Of a stretch of 52,844 bases of DNA, positions 1 to 11,650 are shown piece by piece; positions within the stretch are counted from its first letter, which is position 1; each line of letters opens with the position of its first letter. The position numbers were made by a program, and so were the translations under genes. The notes under the pieces were generated by a model. It was not told where the DNA came from and searched no databases. It was given only the letters and a program-made list of their open reading frames with translations. The DNA comes from Seison nebaliae (lineage: Eukaryota; Rotifera; Pararotatoria; Seisonacea; Seisonidae), in the NCBI GenBank assembly GCA_023231475.1, contig JALJEE010002494.1, forward strand, positions 1-52,844. Reading direction: 5' to 3'.

Positions 1-91
1 TTTTGTAGGAATCCGGATGTCCAAGAAATCAAGAAGATTTGGTGGACCGAATAGCAGAAGCGGTTGTAAGAAAGCACCACAAAAACAATGA
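1..91 (+). CDS. possible terminal exon of a gene to the left (partial)
   Basis: The window opens with a sequence resembling a splice acceptor (ttttgtag, positions 1-8). An open frame then runs to a TGA at 89-91. The short product is very basic (many Lys and Arg, ending KKAPQKQ). A possible AATAAA polyadenylation signal follows near 278. Only about 27 codons are visible, so no family can be assigned. The frame could be open by chance. Confidence 0.2.
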   Translation, partial: FVGIRMSKKSRRFGGPNSRSGCKKAPQKQ

Positions 92-1545
92 CAACGATTC
101 TTTTTTCTTATATTTTTTAAAACTAATTTCTAAACACCAGAAAAAACTGGCATTTTAATTTTAATCTATTTTTAATTTTATGTTAAAAATAATTTTTAAT
201 AAATTAGTTAGATTTATATTGTCTTTAATTTTTCGTTGTATGATTAGTTAAAATTAGTTTCACTTTTTTTGTTCAATAAAGTTTATCAAGCTTTTCCGAG
301 AAAAGGCTTACATTTTAAATTTACCGGAGTAACAAAAAGTTGTGCTAAACTATTTCTAACATAGTTTTAATATTTTATTTTGAAATTTATTTAATAGTTT
401 AATTATATTTTCCTTCAATTTAATTGGATAAAAAGGGGGTGCGCTATCGAAAACTAACCTAATTATTTTTTATGAGATTGGAATGCAGTTGAAAAAAAGG
501 AAAAGAAATTAAAGAATAGAGAATATGAGAATAGATATAATGAGAATAATATTAAAATTAATTAAATAGAATTAAACAAGTTCATAGAAATAAGAAATTG
601 AATTTGAGATAATTCAAAAAATATAAACTTCAAATTCAAATATTTTCCAAATACAAAAACTCTCATCTAATCGTGAGAATAGAAATCAATTAGTTGAAAT
701 CAATCAAAATCATTCAATTAGTAAGAATTCTTTACACATTCTCGACATTCGAAGAAATTTCGTTTTAATTGAAAATGTGAAGAAATTGGAGAATTTCGAG
801 AAAAGACGATCTTTCTAATGTGATTTGTGATGGACGACAAATGGGAGGAGTTTCAAGGAGGAATATAATAAATTAGTAATCAAGTTAGGAATAAGAAATT
901 TTATGAAAGGAATCATTGTGAATGATTAGTAAGGTGGAGGAAGGAATTTGGAGGAGTATTTATGTTTGCATGACACATATTCAAAATGTGAAATGTTAGC
1001 TCGTGTTAGTTGAAATATCGATTAGTTCCACATAAGGATGTTTAAACGGAATTGATAAGACATTGTGATGTGGAGCTTCGATTTTCAACTAGAAAGATGT
1101 ATTGCACATTCGCCGGATGATATTGGAGTGAGAAATGAGAGTGAATGGGTGGAGGGAGAATGTGTTTCATTTATTTATTGTTATCGAATCTCCACGATTA
1201 GTGGTTGAGCTAAAAACTGTTATGTTGTTGTTGTTGAAATATTAATGAATTGGAATTTATTATTATTATTATTATTATCATCATTTTTTAACATCATACA
1301 TATGGAGAGAGAGAGAGAGAAAGAGAGAGAGAGTGAGAGTGGAAAATATTGATGGATTTGAGTGAAAAAAATAAGAAAGAAAATTTTCGTTTTTGTTGTT
1401 GGGAATGCTGAATAATAAAAATGTTTTTCTTCCTCATTTTTTTCTATGTCACAATTTTTTAGAGAGTTCCTTGTGGATTTTTAAGAGATAAAAGAGAAAG
1501 AAAGAGAATATAAAAAAAAAAAATTTGAAATTGATTCGTTCGAGA
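92..1545. other. intergenic region with simple repeats
   Basis: I see no convincing coding frame on either strand. The region is AT-rich. It holds an ATT triplet run around 1256-1280 and a GA-rich run around 1301-1340. The last few hundred bases are probably the promoter and 5' UTR of the gene starting at 1546. No clear core promoter element could be chosen. Confidence 0.6.
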
Positions 1546-2877
1546 ATGACATCGACGGTCATTACGGAAAAAAGCGAAATAAAGAAGACGGTGATTGACG
1601 AGGCGAAATGTCTGGGACTCGATGCGGAAATCATGGGACAATTGGAGTTGATGGAGGATATCGGAGCATTCAATACGATCAGCGTTGATGATGCATGTCA
1701 ATTATTGTCGATTTATGACGGCGATATTGAACTGGTAATGAATTTGGTGTTGAGTGGAGAATCGGCAGTGAAGAAGGTGATCGTTCAATCATTCCAACCG
1801 GTTAATCGACGAAAGAAGAAAAGTGAATCGAAATCGGAAGATTCAAATAAGAAATATGGAGGTAAAACGAATCGGAATAAATCATCCACACAAAAGAGGA
1901 ATGAATCTGTTGCATTCCAATTGAATGACGAAAAGGAAGAGAATCGATCATCGAATATGGGAAGAATGACAAATTTTCGAGGTGGTAATCGAGGAAGACG
2001 ACGAGGGACAGGACGTGGTGGAGCGGTGAGAGGTAAACGAGTTTTCATCAACAGTAACATCGATTCTAAAAACCATCAAATGGATGAGAATGATGGAATG
2101 AGATTGGATGATAAATGTGAGAAGATGAATGAATGGACGTCGAATTTGTGGGAAGGAAATGAAATGGGAGAATGTAATTTGGAACTTGTCACAAATAATT
2201 CTAATAATAATAATGATAATTTGAATGAAGATGATTTTTCGATGGAAACGTGGAATGAGAAAGAAGAAGGAGGAGGAGGAAAAAGAGAAGAAGAAGAAGA
2301 AGATATTAGAGAGAAGAATGATGTGAACATATTTTGGAAAGGGGATGATAATCTATTGAGTGTGGAATCGAAGAATGAAGAATTTAAAAGTGTCGTCTCA
2401 TCTCTGATGCATACGAACAACAACAAGAACAAGTGGAAATCGAATAATTCAATGTTGCGAGACAAATTATATTATCGAGGACAACAAGAGAAACATCGGT
2501 TGGAGGACGATAATGAGAAGATGAATAACATTCTCAATCATATCACTCCGTCCACAATGTCCGACAAATCGAAGAAAGACAAAAATGAGAATGACGACGA
2601 CTACTCATATAACGGGACAACAATGGTTTTCACCAATACGAACGGACCCAACGATTGGAGTTCATTATCCACCGATTACACCAACGAATCGACAACGACG
2701 ATGAACACGTCAAATAATAATCAATCGATTTCAACAGATGTCAACGATATTGATCATAATAATAGGAATGGTAATTTCAATAACAATAATAACAATATTG
2801 GAAATAATTCGAATGATAAATTTAATAATTCGAATAATTCTAATTCTAATAATAATAATAATAACAACAATAATAAT

Positions 2878-2910
<33 letters not shown>

Positions 2911-4965
2911 TCAAATATTTCTAGTAATACCATATCATTTGTGAATAGTAATATCAGTAATAATAATAATAATAATAATAACAACAACAACAAGAACAAT
3001 AATACTAATCATAATAATTCTGGTAATGGAAATATTAATTATCGTTCTCAAAATCATCATCATCATAATACGAATAATAATAATAATAATAATAACAGTT
3101 GTAGTAGTATGAATGTGAATAAGAGTAATGGTCAAGCGATGAATAACCGAAATAATAATAACAACAACAATTTGAGAATGAATGAACCGATGAAGAGATT
3201 TAATGAGAAATCAAATTTCCAAATTTCACATCCTCCCGACACACAACGACAACCGCAGAATGACTTTAATAACAACAATAACAACAATCGAAATAACAAC
3301 AACAATAACAACAACCATACAACGAACGTGGTGACACAACCCAATTTGCCATACGTCAAATTTATGGGGAGTAAATCGAGTGGTGAACCAGTGGGCAAGA
3401 GTGTGTCTTCAGTGCAATCATCGCTCGCACAATTGCCCACTAAAAAAACGATGCCTATGGATTATTCTCCTCGACCGATTCAGCCCAATTTTCAACAACA
3501 GCCTCCACATCAACCTTCGTTAGCACCACCATCCTCTTCGTCGACACAACCACAATCTGTTCACAACAAGGAAGCTCAATTCGCCCAGGATTATTCGAGG
3601 AATAATTATGTCAATTCCAGAAACAACAACAATACCAACAATAACAACAACAACAATAGCATGCCAATGAATGATAAGCGAATCGGTCCGCCACCCGGCA
3701 TGAATGTATCTCGTAATCGTATCGCTATGGATTTGCCGCCTCATTCTCAATTCTCGCCCAATCAATTAGGACAGCCAGTCAGTTCATATAATTTGAATGG
3801 GAAGATAACGAATGAACTTCATATCAATCCTGATTGTTATCCGAACCAATTCAATCATCAGCATCCGCCTCGTGGTTATTCGCTCTTTCCCAATCCTTCT
3901 CACAACAACATGCTCATGATTCCTAACGAGAAGTTTTTTCGTGAACATTACACTCAACATCATGGACATATTCTACCCATGGAGGGTCTGAATTTGTCGG
4001 ATGATTTATCACCTCATCATACCGTCGCTCCATCTCAAATCCCCCACGAATTAGGACAACCGGCTGACAGTGTGTATCAGATTTTTGATGAACATCTTTC
4101 GGATGCAAAGACGAAATCTTTCCCTCCCAAATCTAATTATTCGAAAGATCAATTTTCGAAGAAATCGTCAGAAATTGAAATTGCCAAATCGAACATCCCA
4201 TCCTCTATCTCATCGTCAACAAACAATAATTACATGAAAGTTCAACAACCGTCACAACCGATGAGTAATCATCTCCAATTTCCTAACAAGTTCTCTCTAT
4301 TTTTATTCAATTTCATTTTTAAATATTATTCTACTTTCATTAATTTCAAATTAGTATGTCAAGAAATTTTATGGGAATGTCTCGCACACCTGAAGACTTG
4401 TCTGATGATCGAAGTTATTATCGATAATATTATTTTATTTAACTTTACCTTATCTCTCTCTCTCTCTCTCTCTCTTCCTTCTATCGACAATATTTTATAG
4501 ATGATCAAATTAGTGGAAGAAATATGAACAATCATCAACAACCGCCACCGTCGATGGATAATTCCAACAACAACAACAACAACAACAATAATTGTAAGAT
4601 TCCTTATGATTTTATTGAAAATACGAACTATCATGGTTTCGGTCGTTTCTCAAGTTTTTTCATTTTTTTCAAATTTCAAAATTTCACAAATTTTCATTAA
4701 TTTTTTAGCTTCAGGACGAACCATTGAGATGTTGAATCAAGGTTTAAATTTATTAATTATTTAATTATATTAATTCGCTTCTAATTTGAAATTGTGTTTA
4801 GAACAATTTGGTGGCTTTCCTACTGATGCTAATGATTTTCATGCTATTCCGAGAGGACATATGGCATCCACCTCTTTTCCCATGGCCACAATGGAGAGTG
4901 AGTATGGCGAGAACAACGGGTCGAAACAACGACCACCAGCGTTTAGCATACATCGTCAATTGTAA
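1546..4965 (+). CDS. UBA-domain, RG-rich, Asn-rich protein, lingerer/UBAP2-like
   Basis: Five exons: 1546-4289, 4355-4413, 4501-4593, 4709-4741 and 4802-4965. The introns are 60-115 bp and all joins keep frame. The open frame upstream begins with TTG; the first in-frame ATG is at 1546. Residues 20-75 resemble the UBA fold of lingerer/UBAP2L, with an acidic helix ending in DGDIELVMNLVLSGE. Basic and RG-rich segments follow (RGRRRGTGRGG, about residue 150), and then an acidic stretch with Trp (MNEWTSNLWEGNE). The middle of the protein is a very long low-complexity region of Asn and His runs. Lingerer/UBAP2 proteins bind RNA granule components and are cytoplasmic. The UBA-then-RGG order supports that family, but the conserved C-terminal UBAP2 motif was not found. 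The gene converges on ABCF2. Confidence 0.6.
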
Positions 4966-5280
4966 AATTAGTTCGTCATTCAGAAATGATCCCCATTCCG
5001 TCATCTACGAACTTGACGACGACGTGATAGATGAAAGAACAATGAAAAAAACAAAAATGAATTTAGATAAATTTTCAAGAAATTTCTTTTTATTTTTCCT
5101 TTTTCTCATCATCCTTTTCTAATTTCCGCAACAATAACAACAACAACAACAAATATTAATAATTACCTGATTTTAGAAATAAGAATTTTTCTTTAATTAT
5201 TATTTATTTCCATCAATCCATCAAAAAAAAAAAAAAACGGTTGAACGAAAGTTTCATTGATGGAATTGTAAACATATAAA

Positions 5281-5312
<32 letters not shown>

Positions 5313-5551
5313 CAATTAATGTTGATAATAAGAATAATAATGAAATTACTTTATTTGAAAAGAAAAGAAATCAATGAAATCCCAATAATAAATAAAGAAT
5401 AACAAACAATAACAGATTATTAATATCGTTTAATTGATAATGTTCATGATTATCGATTTTCTCGTTAAGGAGGAAGAAGGATAAATCCGATCATAATCAT
5501 CATGATAACAAGAACAACAACAATAATTGGCATAACGAGAGAAAATCGAAT
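4966..5551. other. convergent 3' intergenic region
   Basis: This AT-rich stretch lies between two convergent stop codons. It contains short AAC-triplet runs near 5130-5150, a poly-A run near 5223 and the AT dinucleotide run annotated separately. It probably holds the 3' UTRs of both neighbouring genes. No coding frame is supported. Confidence 0.6.
5285..5312. repeat. AT dinucleotide microsatellite
   Basis: An uninterrupted alternating AT run of about 28 bp in the convergent 3' region between the lingerer-like gene and ABCF2. Confidence 0.9.
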
Positions 5552-7469
5552 TTATTCCGCTAAATCTGCCGATATCTCTTTTTTGAGTTGTGTCTTAAAA
5601 TCGAGAATATTTCCTTGGAACGGTGTCACTTTTTTGTCTTTGCATACCCAGATCTCTTTCGCCACTTGATTGATGAGACGGAAATCGTGAGAGACAAGAA
5701 TGAGACCACCATCGAAATGGTTGATCGCTTCCGCCAACGAGTCGATCGTTTCCAGATCCAAATGATTCGTCGGTTCGTCCAAAAGTAGCATATGTGGCTG
5801 TCTCCATGCCAACCAAGCGAACACCACTCGACATCGTTGTCCGTCCGATAAATTTCTCATAGGACAAACCTGAATAAAAAAATAATTTGAAGAAAAAAAA
5901 AAAAAAGAAATTTAAGAGAAAAAAATATTTAAAAAAATTTAAAATTAAATTAACTTGTTGTCGACCAGATAAACCATATCGTCCGATAATTTTCCGCATA
6001 TCGTCCTTCTCTTTCACTTCCGGAAAGCATTTCATCATGTAATCTAATGCCGACAGATTGATATCTAATTCTTCGAATAAATGTTGATGATAGACTCCGA
6101 TTTTTAAATGTGAATGTGCCCGAATCATTCCTTCTGTCGGCATGATTTTCTGACTGATTAATTTGAGTAATGTGGATTTGCCGGCACCATTGGGACCGAC
6201 TAATGCTACTCTCGCTTCCAAATCCAATCCGAAATCTAATTTTTCATAAATATAATTTTCGGTATTTTCGTATTTGAAGCTCACGTTCTGTACCATGATG
6301 ACTGGTGGTGGTAAACCGCCGCAATCATAAAAATAAAAGGATAGACATTTATCTTTCGATACTTTCGCTGTCAAACCGGCGTCTACCATTTTCTTCAATG
6401 TCTTCTCTTTACTTTGTGCTTGTCGTGCCAATTTGGCACTTCCATGTCCAAATCTCGCCACATAATCTTTCATATGAGCGATTTGTTGTTGTTCCCAATC
6501 ATATCGTTTCATTTGATTTACTTCCAACTCTTGTCTCGTCTTAATATATTGATCATAATTACCAGTATAAATTTTCAATTTCTGAAGATTCATATGAATC
6601 ATATTTGTACAAACTCCATTCAAAAAATCTTGCGAATGTGAAATGATGACAAGAATTCGTTTAAATTTCTTCAATTCCTCTTCGAGCCAAACACATGCTT
6701 CCAAATCCAAATGATTTGTCGGTTCGTCCAACAACAACAACGACGGACCGATGAAAAGTGCTTTAGCTAATGAAATTCTCATTCGCCATCCTCCCGAGAA
6801 ATTTTTGGATGCTGTATTTTGCATTTCAGCTGTGAATCCCAAACCATGAAGAATTCGACCAGCTCGAACTTTTGCTCGATCAGCATCGATTTCATCTAAA
6901 CGTTCATAAACGTCCATTAATCGGTCTTGATCTTCTTGTTCTTCTGAGTGTGCCAATTCGTCCGCTTCTTTCTCCAATCTCAATCGTTCAGCATCAACAG
7001 ATAAAACCATTTCTAATGCCGTTTGATCGGTTGATGGTGCTTCTCTCCTCAAATGATAAATATCGATATGTTCCGGAATTTCTACGTCACGTTGTGAGAG
7101 AACGGATAAGAGTGTAGATTTTCCTTCACCATTCAATCCGATTAATCCATATCGTCGACCGTTATTCAATTCCAATTTCGAATCTGTCAATAATTCTTTT
7201 CCATAGAATGTTATCGATAATTGTTCGATATGAACATCTCGACTATTCTCCTGCGATGTCATGTTGCCGGTGACGGAACGATTTTGAGAATTCATTTTAT
7301 CCGTCAACTCCAAAATGGCCATCGGATCTTTCACTTTCTTGATATGTTCGATGGTAATTTTTGCGTCGCCTGTTGATCGACCGGTGGAATTCGACGAAGT
7401 CATCATCGTCGTCGTCGTCGTCGTCGTTCCATTTTGTTGTTTTCTCGACAATTTTTTATTTTTGCCCAT
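5552..7469 (-). CDS. ABCF2: ABCF2-type ATP-binding cassette protein
   Basis: Two exons on the minus strand: 7469-5955 and 5869-5552. The intron is 85 bp and the joined protein has 610 residues, close to the usual ABCF2 length. It has two ABC ATPase domains and no membrane segments. The first has Walker [10 protein letters not shown] (about residue 111), signature FSGGWRMR and Walker [14 protein letters not shown]. The second has Walker [10 protein letters not shown], signature LSDGQRCR in the second exon, and Walker [14 protein letters not shown]. The splice join gives [18 protein letters not shown], as expected for ABCF2. ABCF proteins are soluble ATPases linked to ribosomes and translation. 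The N-terminus is Lys-rich with a Thr run. Reading through the intron instead gives a spurious hydrophobic tail. The start is an ATG. Confidence 0.95.
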
Positions 7470-8419
7470 TTCAATTTTTTTCGTATTTTAAATGAAAATG
7501 AATGAAATTTTCACTGTTTCGATTAATGTATATATCACTTCGAATTGTATTTTGGCGTCTTGTGTACAACGGATATATGTGTCTATCTTTTGTGGTGATT
7601 GTGATGGAGGGCGCTTACGAATCAAGTATGCCAATTTAATTTATTTTTATTCGACTTCAAATTTGAAATCAAAACAAATAAACTTTCTAATTTTCCTATA
7701 AATTTCTCCAATTTTCTTCTGTTCACACGAGACTCTCAATAAACTCTTTTCGTTCGTTTATTTCGGAAAGAAAACTTTCTATTTAAATTACGCAATCGCT
7801 ACCTCTACCCCTCAAACCGAATTCATTCGTCATTCATTTAAATAACTATCGAACGTTAATAATATTCATTTTCCTCCATTAACTTATATGAAAAAACAAC
7901 ATTCGTGATATGATAAAATTCAAATTTCTCACACAAATCTTTCCTTTTATAATTTTCATTCAATTGTTCAACTGATAATCTGATATGGGGAAAACAAACT
8001 TCCGTTTTAGTCTATTAAAAAACATTTTAAACTTTTATAAACAATCAAATTTTTCCGTTGGTAATATGTTCTATTTATCAAATAAATTCGTGTTAAGAAC
8101 AGTCTTATGACATTTCTAAAATTGATGAATGTCAACAAGATATGACGATGTACAGGATGATGGAATTGGCAATTATAAATGGAGTTTTAGAGAAATAATA
8201 ATGTAAAAATAATTAATCATATCTCGTTAGACGACTGAAGAAAAATGAACTCGTTGTTAGAACAACTTACTGTCTCTCTCTCTCTCATTTCTAATAAGCA
8301 TTATCAAAAGAACAATTAAATTATTTAAATAATCTTAACCATATGGGCACATACTTCCGAATAATAATTCCAATAATAATAAATTAATAGGGATTAATAA
8401 AATTGCATGACAGCTATTC
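7470..8419. other. intergenic region upstream of ABCF2
   Basis: No gene is supported. The region is AT-rich with no long conserved-looking frame. A short TC run is present near 8272-8286. The bases next to 7470 probably include the ABCF2 promoter. Confidence 0.55.
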
Positions 8420-8491
8420 GGTGGTATAGCTCAGTGGTAAAGTATTCGACTGCATATTGAGACGTGTCCGGTTCAAATCCAGCTATAGGGC
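8420..8491 (+). pseudogene. tRNA-Cys-like pseudogene or tRNA-derived SINE head
   Basis: The sequence follows the eukaryotic tRNA-Cys pattern. The A box is TAGCTCAGTGG at 8427-8437, the anticodon loop is CTGCATA with GCA at its centre, and the B box is GGTTCAAATCC. The anticodon stem still pairs with one G-T. Other stems do not. The acceptor arms GGTGGTA and TATAGGG are not complementary, the T stem has two mismatches, and the D stem is weakened. A functional tRNA is therefore unlikely. It may be a dead tRNA copy or the head of a SINE. The flank is a T-rich stretch. Confidence 0.6.
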
Positions 8492-8675
8492 GTCCTAATT
8501 TTTTTAATAAATTTTTCATAATTTTTTCAAATTTCCCAAATTTTAAGTAATGAATTCCAAATGAATTAATTAAGGAAGATTTGGTGGGTCAAATTAAAGT
8601 AGTAAGAATTGAGTAAGTTTAACTAATCACAATTTTTATTGAAATAATGAAATTGGTGAAATTCTCATTAGGAGC

Positions 8676-9971
8676 TTATGAGGAACCAGGATCGGACCAT
8701 CCGTGTTTTTTGTGATGCTTTACAATCACGTTGAATTCGCTTTTCGCTTTCTCCATCGTATTGAAACTCTCCGAATTTTTTTTGAAATCAATGAACGATT
8801 TTCCTTTCGTCAATGTTGCACCCACTTGAATTATAAGAGATTCGATCGGATAAACTGATGACCATCCTTCTTGTGTCAGAATTTCCATACAAAGTCCACC
8901 ACCATTTCTCACATAACCGCCACAAACAACTGGCGATAAGATGCGAACAAACGGCGGTTTGAAAGGAAATTCAGTAGGAAATGTCAATTCAAATTTGACG
9001 TAGTCATCGCCATTTTTCTCTTTCAATTTCTTCAGATCTCTATAAAGAAGACTATCAACATCGAACAAGAATAATTTGACTTCCCATCGGAGCATATTAT
9101 TCTCGTCGATCTTGATCTTGAACTTTTTCTCTTTATAACTGACACCGGAATAAATCTCTTGAATTTCTCTCATTAATCGACTGTTGGTTTGTTGACAAAG
9201 ATTTTTTTTCTTTTCCAAATCATGTTCATATTGACTTACACAATCTGAGAATATTGAACTTGGAATCTTTTCATCTACATCGATTGTGTGGATATAAGGA
9301 ATATCAACATCATCCATTATTTCCATCATATCATTCTCTTCATTATTCATACAATTTGAATTTTTCTCTTCCAAACTTAATTGATTTAATGAATTAATTG
9401 AATTAATTGAATCAATTGAATTAATTGAATTAATTGAACTAATTACATTTAAATTATTTTCCTCTTCATTCAACGGTTCCTCTTTGAGAAACGTCCAATT
9501 CCTCTTACAAACTTCACATTGACGTTCGAATCGAATATTCTCCAACTCTATCCAATCTATCATATTGCGTTCGATATAAATCTTCTCGATTAACGACGAC
9601 ACATTCAATAGAAGATAATCAGAATAAACTAATTTTGATTTTATCTGATTATTCGCCGAATAATCAGAGATCAATTCAACGAATGACGGATCGTCCCCTT
9701 CTTCTACGAACCAAAACGGCGAGATATTATCATCACTCAATTGTCCGCAAATGATAAAACGTTGGGAACGTTTAACATCCAAAAAACTAAAAGTAATCGA
9801 TTCCTTCGACACACTTATCAATTGGACATTACCTTTAATTCTCTCAAAAAATCTAACAACCTCTCGCAATTGTTCTTCCAAGAATGACAATGTAGTTCTC
9901 TTCATATAATGTTTGCAGGACGTACGTCTCTCTCGATAAGATGATGCTTCCATCATCATTGTGTTCGACAT
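8676..9971 (-). CDS. UBE2Q-type E2 ubiquitin-conjugating enzyme
   Basis: Single exon of 431 residues starting at an ATG. The N-terminal half (about residues 25-160) resembles the RWD-like region of UBE2Q, including a PFWFVEEGDDP segment. The C-terminal 150 residues are the UBC domain: FPFKPPFVRILSPVVCGGYV, then the catalytic loop NGGGLCMEILTQEGWSS with active cysteine Cys361, then a helix with ATLTKGKS. UBE2Q enzymes accept ubiquitin from E1 and pass it to substrates or E3 ligases. The linker at about residues 185-205 contains a Ser-Ile-Asn repeat encoded by an ATTAATTGA-like array (about 9380-9440), probably disordered. The gene is transcribed in the same direction as ABCF2. Which vertebrate UBE2Q paralogue is closest cannot be told. 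Confidence 0.88.
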   Translation of the reverse strand: MSNTMMMEASSYRERRTSCKHYMKRTTLSFLEEQLREVVRFFERIKGNVQLISVSKESITFSFLDVKRSQRFIICGQLSDDNISPFWFVEEGDDPSFVELISDYSANNQIKSKLVYSDYLLLNVSSLIEKIYIERNMIDWIELENIRFERQCEVCKRNWTFLKEEPLNEEENNLNVISSINSINSIDSINSINSLNQLSLEEKNSNCMNNEENDMMEIMDDVDIPYIHTIDVDEKIPSSIFSDCVSQYEHDLEKKKNLCQQTNSRLMREIQEIYSGVSYKEKKFKIKIDENNMLRWEVKLFLFDVDSLLYRDLKKLKEKNGDDYVKFELTFPTEFPFKPPFVRILSPVVCGGYVRNGGGLCMEILTQEGWSSVYPIESLIIQVGATLTKGKSFIDFKKNSESFNTMEKAKSEFNVIVKHHKKHGWSDPGSS

Positions 9972-11650
9972 TCGGAAAAAAGATTTGAAAAATTTGAAAG
10001 ATACGGGTAAATAGCACGTGTATGGAAAAAAGCGTTTTTTTTTTTTGAAATTCCAAATTTAAAGATGTTGTGGAAAATTCAAAAAATTCACATGGGAATT
10101 AAAGAAATAAATAATTCAATTAAACTGACATTTCGTTATGGATTGGAATGAATGAGTTTCTTTTCTCTTTATTCATTTTCAATATTTAAAAATTTAAACA
10201 GTGGAAATCACTCACATTCTTTCTGATGGTTTATATAGTTATACTTTGAATTTTCATTTCCCAAATGAACATCTGTCAATTAATTAACGACAATGAGTAT
10301 AAACTTCAATAGTTAATCACAATATGTATTGTTCATTTATCATGTCCATTTTATCAATCCTTAAAACTTTTCAATTTTCTATGGTTATTCAGTGAAATAT
10401 CCTTCAAATTGATCATGAAGAATGAACCGACATAGTACTAATCAGTATGAACATTGAGTATGAATAAAGAATTAAATGAACTTATCTAAATATCTTATAA
10501 GAGAATAAAAATTTCATTAGATTCAATTTAAAAGATTACAATTACTTTTCTTTTCATTAGTCCCTCATTGCCATTGGAATAAATTCAGTTTAACAATATT
10601 TTTAATGAAGACACAAACTATGATTTTCTCTTCTAAAACAATTCCCTTATCAAATCTTCATATATTTAGAGACTACTACATATATTGACAAAGTTGCATT
10701 TTTTTAATGACTCTCAATTGAGAGATAGCCATTTGGAATGGTTCTTAGAATCTTTTCCTTTTTTCTTCTATTCGAATTGAAATTTATGTTCCGCCTGATC
10801 AGAAAGATCCAAACACGGAGAATCGTGTCTCTTTATCTAATTCTTTATATTGTCCTATTTTTATTTTTAGTTTGATATTATTCTTCCGAGTAAGTTCCTT
10901 TAAAAAAAAACGAATCAATCTTTCTCAACATTAATTTTTACGTGATCCGTTATTTGTTTTTTCGTTATAGATCCATCTTCTTCCGTCGCGTCTTTCTATC
11001 GAACGAAAAGTAAGTAAATATAACGGAAGTACTAATAAATATATTTGTTCGGGTTTCAAAATTGTCGAAACGTCCATTTCTTACTCTCATTATACCTGAG
11101 TTTTGATTTCTTCATTATGACTGAAATTTGATAATGGAGTTCGAATGAGTAAATTTTGATTCGTCAATAATAAAGAAGACGATTTATATAACGAAGATGA
11201 TTTGTCTCAATTTTGACTGAGGAAATTGTTCGATAGAGAAATATTTAGTGTCCAATAACGAATTTGGTCGTGATTGTAGTTTGTAATTGTTGAAAGAATG
11301 ATCGCCTCAATTGTCCGATAGAGAAAAGAGAAGAGTGAATCTCTGTCCCATTAGCGTATCATTAAAATTAAATTATTAAAAAAAATGAAATGTGAAAAAC
11401 TAAATCAAATTTCCGGCCGATGGATTTAAGGTAATAAAATGAAGGAAAAATAATTTAATTTCCAAATGACCGATTATTGTTTCAATCAAATGTTCAACTC
11501 GAAATAAATAATTTCTAAATAATTCTATTATTTTTGAGATTATTAAAGAACTATAAATTTCAAAAAATTTTGTTCAACAGATAAGTTGAAGTTGTAAGAA
11601 AATGAATAATAAGTAAATAATTTTATTTAACGGAAACATTTGTTTATCCT
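9972..11650. other. long intergenic region, no clear gene
   Basis: About 1.7 kb without a credible protein frame. The only structured points I see are two short plus-strand islands (10871-10889 and 10971-11009), each between an acceptor-like tract and an exact GTAAGT. They are described as a finding. The rest is AT-rich with no recognisable repeat. Confidence 0.5.

Noticed and set aside
2738-3135. Ile-rich frames on both strands over the Asn tract
   Set aside because: Shadow frames of AAT/AAC repeats; the + strand Asn frame is the one continuous with the UBA domain.
4808-5122. Plus-strand frame ending near 5122 as a separate gene
   Set aside because: The region is the last exon of the lingerer-like gene in another register; splicing from 4741 to 4802 gives a frame ending at 4965.
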